Of a stretch of DNA of 64,000 nucleotides, positions 51,800 through 58,887 are shown one piece after another. Source of the DNA: Shewanella sp. UCD-KL12 (GTDB taxonomy: Bacteria > Pseudomonadota > Gammaproteobacteria > Enterobacterales > Shewanellaceae). Position 1 is the stretch's first letter. Each line of letters opens with the position of its first letter. The stretch lies in assembly GCF_001957125.1 (NCBI RefSeq), contig NZ_MPHJ01000021.1:21546-85545 (forward strand), in the 5' to 3' direction. The notes beneath the pieces were generated by a model. The model was not told where the DNA came from and made no database searches. It saw nothing but the letters and a program-made list of their open reading frames with translations. Made by a program: the position numbers and the translations under genes.

Positions 51800-52516
51800 T
51801 TACAGTTTGACAGGACATGATTTAATCAAGCTAGCGCATTTTGGCGACATTTCTGCACAATATGCTAAAACTTCCACTCCAGATTGATGAGCTAAAGTTA
51901 ATAGTTCGGCATATTCCGGATCGATATGCTTTGCGGCTTGCACTGACTCGATACCAGTATGTTGCACAACAAATAGCAGTACGCCTCTATGGCCTAAAGC
52001 GACCATTTCCATCAACTCTCTAAGATGTTTTTGACCCCGTTTAGTTACTGCATCTGGAAAGTAGCCCTGGCCATCTTCTAGCAAGGTACAGCTTTTCACT
52101 TCGACATAGCAGTCCAGTTTAGGCTCTGTGTCTTGGGAGCCTTGTAGAAATATGTCTATACGGCTATTTTCACTACCGTATTTTACTTCACGTCTTAGGC
52201 TCTCATAACCTTGTAACTCAGTAATCACACCAGCTTTAATGGCATCTTCTGCTAGCTGATTGGCTCTACCTGTATTGATCCCTATCAAATGGCCGACATC
52301 AGTCTCTGCGAGCTCCCAAGTACGCGAATATTTACGTTTGGGGTTATCGGACGTCGAGAACCAGACCTTATGTCCCTCAAACAGGCAGTTTCTCATCGAT
52401 CCTGTATTAGGGCAGTGAATGGTAACGACTGAGCCATCATTAAGCTCAATATCGGTAAGGAAGCGTTTATAGCGTTTTATTAAAGCGCCCGCTTCAAAGG
52501 GGGGAGTGAACTGCAT
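51800..52516 (-). CDS. sfsA: SfsA family protein (DNA-binding-like, sugar fermentation)
   Basis: 238 residues. GALIKRYKRFLTDIELNDG at the start, HCPNTGSMRNCL, the Asp/Glu-rich nuclease-like motifs RIDIFL and CYVEVKSCTLLED, and FPDAVTKRGQKHLREL are family hallmarks. SfsA was linked to maltose metabolism in E. coli; its fold resembles restriction nucleases, so its biochemical role is open. It lies upstream of dksA and divergent from pepB, as in many Shewanella. Confidence 0.95.
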   Translation of the reverse strand: MQFTPPFEAGALIKRYKRFLTDIELNDGSVVTIHCPNTGSMRNCLFEGHKVWFSTSDNPKRKYSRTWELAETDVGHLIGINTGRANQLAEDAIKAGVITELQGYESLRREVKYGSENSRIDIFLQGSQDTEPKLDCYVEVKSCTLLEDGQGYFPDAVTKRGQKHLRELMEMVALGHRGVLLFVVQHTGIESVQAAKHIDPEYAELLTLAHQSGVEVLAYCAEMSPKCASLIKSCPVKL

Positions 52517-52660
52517 GACTAAGACTCAAAGATAATAACTTACAGCAAGGTTAACAGGTTTTCCCTATCGAGATTGATCTCTATGCAGTAAACTTTGTGC
52601 AAAATTCTAAGCTGCACCAGTAAGTGAGTGTCAGCAATTAAGAGCCAGGATGGAGTAGGT

Positions 52661-53938
52661 ATGACAGATTTAATGACAGTAGTGCTCAGCAATGATGCAC
52701 CGGCAGTACATTGGGGAAAATCCGATGTCACCTTTAACGATAAGCAAGCGACTATTCACCTACAAGGCGGTGATGAGCTACGTCAAATTCAACAAGCTGC
52801 CCGTAAACTGCGTAGTCAGGGATTATCGACAATCTCTCTTGAGGGGGAGCTGTGGGGATTGGATGCTCAATGGGCTTTTTCTCAAGGTTTTGCAACCGCT
52901 AAATCTGTTCCTGATATTCAATGGACAGGCGATGAAGAGACTCAAGTTGAATTAGCTAACCGTCTTGAAAGTGCAAGCTTTGCACGTCACTTGATTAACG
53001 AGACACCTGAAAATCTTGCGCCTGTTAAACTGGCTATTCTTGCTGCTCACTGGTTATCTGAAATTGGCGGAGATAAGGTCAGCTATCGCATTATCGAAGG
53101 GGCTGAATTGCTCGAGCAAAAGTGGATAGGTATCCATGCTGTTGGTCGAGGCAGTGAGCGACCACCTGCAATGCTAGAGCTAGATTTTAATCCGTTAGAT
53201 GATGATGCACCTGTTTCAATTGCTTTGGTCGGTAAAGGCATCACCTTTGATTCTGGCGGATATAGTATCAAGGCATCAGAGGGAATGCTGGGGATGAAAT
53301 GCGATATGGGCGGAGCCTCTACCGTTACCGCTGCACTCGGGTTGGCGATGAAGCAAGGACTGAATAAGCGAGTTAAGCTGTTTCTTTGCTGTGCTGAGAA
53401 CTTGATCAGTGGCCATGCTTATAAGTTAGGTGATGTATTAACCTATAAAAATGGTGTCAGTGTTGAGGTGGTGAATACCGATGCCGAAGGTCGCCTAGTT
53501 TTAGCCGATGGTCTCCAAGCTGCATCTGATACTGGTGCTGAGTTGATTATCGATGCGGCAACCTTAACAGGTGCTGCAGTAATGGCCGTAGGTACGAACT
53601 ATAACGCTATCTTCTCACCGTCAAACGAAGTGCTCGCTAAAGTGCAGGCAAAGGCGCTTGAGGTCAGTGAGCGAGTGTGGCCTTTGCCGCTAGACCCATG
53701 GCATAAAGAGATGTGCCCGTCACCTTATGCAGACACAGCAAACAGTCGCCCAATGAAAGGCGGTGGAGCTGGTGGCGCATCGAATGCTGCGGGCTTCCTA
53801 TGGCACTTTGTCTCTCCTGAGGCTAAGTGGGTACATATGGATCTTGCTTCTGCGTTTGCTGATACGCCTAATGCAATGTGGGCAGCTGGCGGTACCACTC
53901 ACGGCATGCTCACCATTGCGGGTTTATTGCAAGACTAA
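52661..53938 (+). CDS. pepB: Peptidase B, M17 leucyl aminopeptidase family
   Basis: Zinc- or manganese-dependent cytosolic aminopeptidase that acts on dipeptides. 425 residues from ATG 52661, with GGAG upstream, the length of PepB rather than PepA (about 500). The metal-binding and catalytic motifs are GKGITFDSGGYSIK (Lys, Asp), MKCDMGGASTV (Asp) and NTDAEGRL (Asp, Glu, Arg). The frame remains open to 52628, which I reject. Followed by a perfect terminator palindrome. Confidence 0.95.
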   Translation: MTDLMTVVLSNDAPAVHWGKSDVTFNDKQATIHLQGGDELRQIQQAARKLRSQGLSTISLEGELWGLDAQWAFSQGFATAKSVPDIQWTGDEETQVELANRLESASFARHLINETPENLAPVKLAILAAHWLSEIGGDKVSYRIIEGAELLEQKWIGIHAVGRGSERPPAMLELDFNPLDDDAPVSIALVGKGITFDSGGYSIKASEGMLGMKCDMGGASTVTAALGLAMKQGLNKRVKLFLCCAENLISGHAYKLGDVLTYKNGVSVEVVNTDAEGRLVLADGLQAASDTGAELIIDAATLTGAAVMAVGTNYNAIFSPSNEVLAKVQAKALEVSERVWPLPLDPWHKEMCPSPYADTANSRPMKGGGAGGASNAAGFLWHFVSPEAKWVHMDLASAFADTPNAMWAAGGTTHGMLTIAGLLQD

Positions 53939-54012
53939 TTCAGGTCTAATTTCAAATAATGCAGGCCGACTGACCTATGTGATGTAGAAGGCAAGGCTTG
54001 ATAAGAACATAA

Positions 54013-54040
54013 GGCAGACTTGATTCAAGTCTGCTTTTTT
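54013..54040 (+). terminator. Intrinsic terminator after pepB
   Basis: GCAGACTTGA and TCAAGTCTGC are perfectly complementary with a one-base centre, and six T follow. Confidence 0.92.
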
Positions 54041-54230
54041 ATTGGCCTAGCATTAAGTCAGCTTTTGCCAGTATTGAGGTCATTGGGGGAATTTTATCAT
54101 TTGTTGTATTTTTGTTGCGCGAAGTGGCGTCTTGTATGTATCTTAATGTCAACGCTCTATAGCGTGTAGGCATTACAGTATGCAGTTAATTTTTTGATGG
54201 CTCATAAAGCTCAAGGGAGTGAAGCTATAC

Positions 54231-55361
54231 ATGTATATCAGCTTTGATGAATTTAGTATCAACACGGTACAGCAAGAGTTTGTCATAGATGATCAGTCAA
54301 TTCAGATAGATGAGCGGATCTGTTCTCTGTTTAGCTTACTTATTGAGAGTTATCCTAACCATTGTAATAAGCAGGCATGTTTACAACATATTTGGCCCGA
54401 CACTGTCGTTTCAGATATGTCACTGTCTAAACTTGTTTCCGATACAAGAAAGATATTTAAAAATGCAGGTTGTGAAGCCGCTATTATTCAGACTGTACAC
54501 GGACGAGGCTACAGGTTATCACAAGCTCTTGGTCGGCAACTCCTTAATCAAGACGCTTTAAGCACATCTGCTCACGCTAACCTAGCATCCTCCCACAGCA
54601 CTTCCATTAGCACTTCTGATAACACCTCTAATACTTCACAAAGCTCTGCAGAAAATGCTCAAGTCGAGTCTGTTGCGCATTTTTCTGATGCTGAAAATAC
54701 CGCTAAGAAAGTGCTGGCGTCTGATTTGAGAGGGGAAAGCGTCAGTCATAGTGTGGGGACTGCTTCTGGGGGGGAGGTGCGAGTGCAACCTGTTATTGTC
54801 CAAGCTCCAATACAAGCTCGACTAAAGAGCAAGTTTGATCGGCTGATACATGAGTGGCCGAAATTAACGACTATTCTATCCTCTATTGTTATTAGTTTTA
54901 TCATCTTATTTGGCTTGCTCTCTACACCGCTGTTTGACGCCTATTTAATGTCGGGAAAGAGTGCAATTGATGAGCATGAGATCGTTTACAGTGAGCGACC
55001 CGATGCTATTGGACGAGTACTGTGGATAGATGATCACCCTGAAAATAATCGTAAAGAGAGAGAGTTTTTACGCTCGCAGAATATTGGCGTATATAGCACA
55101 ACAAGTTCGAAAGAAGCTGTGCGACTCATCGGTTTATATCGCTATGATCTCATCATCTCTGATATGGGCCGCGAAGAGGATGCGATTGCTGGTTTAAAGT
55201 TACTGGAATCTCTTCGAGCCAAGGGTATTTTCATCCCCTATTACATCTACACCTTTAATACGACTGAGGAGATAATCGCTCAAGTATCATTAAGTGGGGG
55301 GCAGGGGGTTGCGGTTGAAGCTGATGAGCTCTTTAAGCAGGTGATGCTAAACTTTGAGTGA
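54231..55361 (+). CDS. Membrane-anchored winged-helix regulator with receiver-like C-terminal domain
   Basis: 376 residues from ATG 54231, which has AAGGGAG upstream. Residues about 1-100 form an OmpR/ToxR-type winged helix (LFSLLIESYPNHCNKQACLQHIWPDT, then VVSDMSLSKLVSDTRKIF and IIQTVHGRGYRL). A Ser/Thr/Asn-rich linker follows (about 105-185), then a single transmembrane helix at about 213-235 preceded by Arg/Lys. The C-terminal part (about 261-376) has a receiver-domain pattern: VLWIDDHPENN (two Asp), DLIISDMGREE (acceptor-type Asp311) and IYT (Thr341); the usual late Lys is missing. A cytosolic DNA-binding end puts the receiver in the periplasm. Neighbouring DUF3302 and HlyD genes may be its targets. 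Linking those genes is inference. Confidence 0.85.
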   Translation: MYISFDEFSINTVQQEFVIDDQSIQIDERICSLFSLLIESYPNHCNKQACLQHIWPDTVVSDMSLSKLVSDTRKIFKNAGCEAAIIQTVHGRGYRLSQALGRQLLNQDALSTSAHANLASSHSTSISTSDNTSNTSQSSAENAQVESVAHFSDAENTAKKVLASDLRGESVSHSVGTASGGEVRVQPVIVQAPIQARLKSKFDRLIHEWPKLTTILSSIVISFIILFGLLSTPLFDAYLMSGKSAIDEHEIVYSERPDAIGRVLWIDDHPENNRKEREFLRSQNIGVYSTTSSKEAVRLIGLYRYDLIISDMGREEDAIAGLKLLESLRAKGIFIPYYIYTFNTTEEIIAQVSLSGGQGVAVEADELFKQVMLNFE

Positions 55362-55477
55362 TAACGTACTAAATAGAGATTAAATAGAGATATAAGCTTA
55401 TGAATTCAAATGTTTTCATGTTTTTTCAATGTTAGGAACTCTCATTTTTTAACTTGTTATGATATCAATATTAACCA

Positions 55478-55753
55478 GTGATATATCACAACACAATTCT
55501 TCAATTGCTACTTTATTGCGAGGTGGCATTTTTTTTATCTAAGCGTCGTGATTATCGCCGTTTAGCTCTACATATAACCTCCTATTCAACTTCTATTCAG
55601 CCCAAATACCTTAAACTGCAGCCATTAAATAATTGGCATGTATCTGATAAAGATGAGTTGTTTATACCGGTTGGTATTAATAACGATTTTTGGGGGAGGG
55701 AGTTATCCCCATTGATACACAACTACCAACCTAAAACCAATGAGAGCCGATGA
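55478..55753 (+). CDS. Hypothetical protein, doubtful (91 aa)
   Basis: GTG start without a clear ribosome binding site. The product has a short hydrophobic N-terminus (MIYHNTILQLLLYCEVAFFL) and no recognised domain. Its stop overlaps the start of the next gene by 4 nt (ATGA), which suits an operon gene and is the main reason to list it; codon composition is similar to neighbours. It may also be a chance ORF. Confidence 0.35.
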   Translation: MIYHNTILQLLLYCEVAFFLSKRRDYRRLALHITSYSTSIQPKYLKLQPLNNWHVSDKDELFIPVGINNDFWGRELSPLIHNYQPKTNESR

Positions 55754-56061
55754 AGATACACGATACGAGTTTAGCCTTTGATAATTTACCTAGCGTGATG
55801 GTATTGCTGGATTCAGTGGCATTTATGTGGTTTATCACGTTAGTGACGGTGGCCATTTTTTCATGGGTGGCAATAAAATTATGGCACTTGCATTCACTGC
55901 CAAAATATATGGCGAAAGAGAAGGGGATGCATCAAGCAAAGCTGATTTTTTGGCTATGTATGCTAGGGCTGATTTGGAAGCCTTTATGGGTTATTGCAGT
56001 AATCGCCATCGTGACTGATTGGGATAAAGCCCAGCTATGGTTTAAGGGGACACGTTCATGA
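55750..56061 (+). CDS. DUF3302 (YiaW-like) membrane protein
   Basis: 103 residues with two helices (about 25-44 and 63-86) separated by the conserved-type loop LPKYMAKEKGMHQAKLIFW, and ending in a tryptophan-rich segment (LIWKPLWVIAVIAIV). In E. coli the matching pair is YiaW (DUF3302) and YiaV (HlyD family). GAGAG precedes the ATG. It overlaps the next gene by 4 nt (ATGA), so the two are coupled. Confidence 0.78.
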   Translation: MKIHDTSLAFDNLPSVMVLLDSVAFMWFITLVTVAIFSWVAIKLWHLHSLPKYMAKEKGMHQAKLIFWLCMLGLIWKPLWVIAVIAIVTDWDKAQLWFKGTRS

Positions 56062-57089
56062 AAGAGATAATGCTCCCCTATATATTCATTGTTTGGCTGC
56101 TGTTCAAGTTTAAGGTTATTAACCCTAGGCCAAGAAACTATTTTATCAGTGTATTTATCGGCTGCTTGCTCGCTTTAACCCTATTTATGGCGCACAGGTT
56201 TTACTCTCCTGCAGACTTGACCAATTCGACGACAGTTAGGGCACCTCATTCCGTTTTGTCCCCCGCACTGGGGCAGCAGGTTGATAAGATTTATGTCGAT
56301 CATAATCAATATGTGAACGAAGGTGAGTTGCTCTACACCTTAAGAGACGATTCTGTTGTGAGTGCGATTGATGAGGTCATGGCTAAAAAGCAGGAGATAC
56401 AAAGAACTGTAGACGCTAAAGTGGTTGAGTATGCTCAGGCAAATCGAGACTACACTCGTAATCAGCGGATACAAGTTCATGTCAGTGAACGGGACTTGGA
56501 AAACTCTGCTGATAGAGTAGAGATTATTGCTGCTGAATTGAAAGTGCTAGAGGCACAATTAGATGTTCAGCGCGCCAAGCTGAAAAACCTTAATTATGAA
56601 CTTAGCCGTCTCAATGTTACGGCACCATTTGATGGTATGGTTACCCATGTTTATATTGCCGATGGTTCTAGGGTCGGAGCGATGCACTTTTGGCAGACCA
56701 ATAACAAATTTGTTGAGATGAGAATCCCGGATCAATCTTTTGCTTATATCAAAAAAGGACAGTTTGCTGAGTTCTATATTGATGCTTATCCAGGTCAGAT
56801 CTTCAGAGCGCGAGTACATAGCAAGGTCGAGGCAACCGGTGAAGCGCAGGGGGATATTTTACCTCGTGAACAATCTGTTGGGCGACATGTATCATTAGGG
56901 TCAATGCCAATAGGTCGTACCGTTATCTTAGAAGTTGATGAAGAGACGATGGCAATGTTACCTATTGGCGCAACAGGATCGGCTTGGATCAGTGCTGATA
57001 AGCCCCATAGCATCTTAGGTTTCTTAGATATTATTGGTGCTGCAACAGTGCGTTTAGTGGCTACTAAGTCCTATTTAAATGCACTGTAA
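56058..57089 (+). CDS. HlyD/EmrA-family membrane fusion protein, YiaV-like
   Basis: 343 residues: two N-terminal hydrophobic segments (about 5-16 and 28-45), a lipoyl/biotinyl-like half (VRAPHSVLSPALGQQVDKIYVDHNQYVNEGELLYTL), an alpha-helical hairpin (about 103-180) and the second half (LNVTAPFDGMVTHVYIADGSRV), then a beta-barrel domain. Adaptor between an inner-membrane transporter and the envelope. No pump gene is adjacent, so the partner may be elsewhere or the DUF3302 protein may serve. Possibly regulated by the upstream winged-helix membrane protein. Confidence 0.88.
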   Translation: MKEIMLPYIFIVWLLFKFKVINPRPRNYFISVFIGCLLALTLFMAHRFYSPADLTNSTTVRAPHSVLSPALGQQVDKIYVDHNQYVNEGELLYTLRDDSVVSAIDEVMAKKQEIQRTVDAKVVEYAQANRDYTRNQRIQVHVSERDLENSADRVEIIAAELKVLEAQLDVQRAKLKNLNYELSRLNVTAPFDGMVTHVYIADGSRVGAMHFWQTNNKFVEMRIPDQSFAYIKKGQFAEFYIDAYPGQIFRARVHSKVEATGEAQGDILPREQSVGRHVSLGSMPIGRTVILEVDEETMAMLPIGATGSAWISADKPHSILGFLDIIGAATVRLVATKSYLNAL

Positions 57090-57111
57090 TCAGGTGTTAA
57101 CCATGAGATAT

Positions 57112-57138
57112 AAGTTCCTAGCGATTATCTAGGAACTT
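57112..57138. terminator. Perfect 10-bp hairpin between converging genes
   Basis: AAGTTCCTAG (57112-57121) pairs with CTAGGAACTT (57129-57138). No strong T-run follows, but it lies between the converging HlyD and 57159-57902 genes, where a terminator is expected. Confidence 0.5.
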
Positions 57139-57158
57139 ACTAATCTAGGCCTAGGAGC

Positions 57159-57902
57159 TCATCGGTTTTCCTTGGCTGAGAACTGCTCCTGATGACGTTC
57201 AATACTCTCTAAAATCTTTTGATGGTGCTCGTTACTTGCTTCAATGATATGGGCTGTAGATTCCATTGCTGTCGCCATGTGGCTGAGCTTTCCTGTGGTT
57301 TCGACGAGTATCTGTTTAGTGGGCTGTAAAACACTGTAGTAGATAGCAATAAGTACTATGATTATGAGCAGAAGAAGTAGTACAAAAACAAGTATTACGG
57401 CAAGTTTTAAATCGCTCAACATATTTTCACTGGCTGTGACTATGGGTTTACTTGATTGCTTTACTGCATCGGGAAGCTTGTTTAATGAGGTATTAAAGCC
57501 TTGAGCAAGTGTATCTATTCGCCCTATTATCGCGAGTATGTTCTGTTGTTGCTCTGCATCCAGTTGTGGGTTTTCCGCTAAGGTTGTGAGGGCGTTTGCC
57601 ATCTCTGTGATTGACTCTGCTGCTTGATTTACTGAGCCCTCCATTCCTGACAAGTCGACGCCAACCTCGATGGCAATAAGCGGTAATTTATTATCATCTA
57701 AGCTAGTTAGAGCAAGTTGCTGTGTTTCAGGTAAGCTTGACTCTTGTGGAGCCGCTTGTGTTGCAGCCCAAGTTGTGAAGCTCAGTGATAGACCCAATAC
57801 CAAGCTCAATACTAGTGCTAAGGTTGAGCCCAGCGCTAAAAGAGTAGTAGATACGAGTGCTGAGCACTTTTCTTGGTACTTTTCTTTGGGAGTTAATATC
57901 AT
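57159..57902 (-). CDS. Membrane protein with periplasmic helical region, unknown
   Basis: 247 residues. An N-terminal hydrophobic segment (about 16-46, possibly an uncleaved or cleaved signal) is followed by a helical periplasmic part (about 75-165) and a strong second transmembrane helix (about 168-191: AVILVFVLLLLLIIIVLIAIYY). A cytosolic helical tail follows (about 195-247), with a heptad-like pattern (TGKLSHMATAMESTAHIIEASNEHHQKILESIERH). The layout is that of a sensor or chemoreceptor without the signalling domain. No enzyme motif is visible. Confidence 0.65.
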   Translation of the reverse strand: MILTPKEKYQEKCSALVSTTLLALGSTLALVLSLVLGLSLSFTTWAATQAAPQESSLPETQQLALTSLDDNKLPLIAIEVGVDLSGMEGSVNQAAESITEMANALTTLAENPQLDAEQQQNILAIIGRIDTLAQGFNTSLNKLPDAVKQSSKPIVTASENMLSDLKLAVILVFVLLLLLIIIVLIAIYYSVLQPTKQILVETTGKLSHMATAMESTAHIIEASNEHHQKILESIERHQEQFSAKENR

Positions 57903-58022
57903 CTTTGGGCATCCTATCCATTGTCACTAGCTTGTTATAGCTGATTGTTTTTTAGTTTGTAAACTTTTGTTTGCCTTCGATAAACGAACAAATCGATGTT
58001 GATGTTGTTATTTCGCTTCCCC

Positions 58023-58625
58023 TTATCTTAAAGCCCATGAATGTAACTTAGGATACTTCACCCCATCAGGACCGCTAATTGACTGATAAAGGTGGAGCTG
58101 AGTAGGCTGCAGCGAGATATGGGGAGGAGTAATTTGGGTTAAGCAGTTATTCTTAGCCAGTTTAGCTTTGTGAAATAGAGTGACATGTGGAGTAAAGCCT
58201 GAAGCGTCATGATGCTTATCTGCTACTCCTGTTTTCGAACTTTTTTCCGGAAAAAGGTCTAGATTACGGCTGATCGTGTAGCAGCGCGCTAAGGTAAGTG
58301 CTAAGGCTGGATTTATCGTTGATTGTGATAAAGGCGCTGCAGATAGACAAATAACTTGAGGCTTCTGCCAAAAGGTAAGTCGATTAAATGTCACATCAAA
58401 CTTTGGCCAGCCAGTCGCATTACTTACCTCGTCTAACGCGTTGACTAAGTGTGAAACGGCAGGTGTTGAGACGCCCCCAATAAAGGACAGCGTCATATGG
58501 AAGTTGTCTGTACATACTGGCCGCGCAGTTTCTAAGCCACACTCTTTTGATACTTTTGATTGAAATGATTCTAGCTTGTCGACCTGTTCATTTTCGAGTG
58601 AAACTCCAATAAATAATCGCTTCAT
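58023..58625 (-). CDS. thpR: RNA 2',3'-cyclic phosphodiesterase ThpR (LigT, 2H family)
   Basis: 200 residues. The two catalytic HxT/S motifs are present: FHMTLSFIGG (about 43-52) and FTPHVTLFHKA (about 148-158). KRLFIGVSLENEQ at the start is typical. It hydrolyses 2',3'-cyclic phosphate ends of tRNA halves or similar RNA; older work called it 2'-5' RNA ligase. AAGGAG lies before the ATG. Monocistronic. Confidence 0.93.
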   Translation of the reverse strand: MKRLFIGVSLENEQVDKLESFQSKVSKECGLETARPVCTDNFHMTLSFIGGVSTPAVSHLVNALDEVSNATGWPKFDVTFNRLTFWQKPQVICLSAAPLSQSTINPALALTLARCYTISRNLDLFPEKSSKTGVADKHHDASGFTPHVTLFHKAKLAKNNCLTQITPPHISLQPTQLHLYQSISGPDGVKYPKLHSWALR

Positions 58626-58887
58626 GGCAACTCCTTAATCTAAGTTTATATTAAGTATGAGCTTTATTCTCTGCAGCGGCATTACCCTTCTGTCTAACGA
58701 CTTATTAAGTTGCCGGCGATTCAACGGCTTTAAGTTGATTGTTAAGCTAAAAAGATTGTTACAAACGGCAATAGAGCAAAACTTCTCCTATACTGAACAT
58801 CACTCGTGTTGGGGAATGATTTTCGAAATACCTCTTAATAAGGGTGAAATCTAGGAACCTGTTTGTCGTAAGGAAGTGACACTTTCA

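Noticed and set aside
58657..58854. 65-codon ORF between thpR and the GGDEF/EAL gene
   Set aside because: No ribosome binding site, Cys- and Leu-rich composition without a domain, and it occupies a promoter region; more likely chance.
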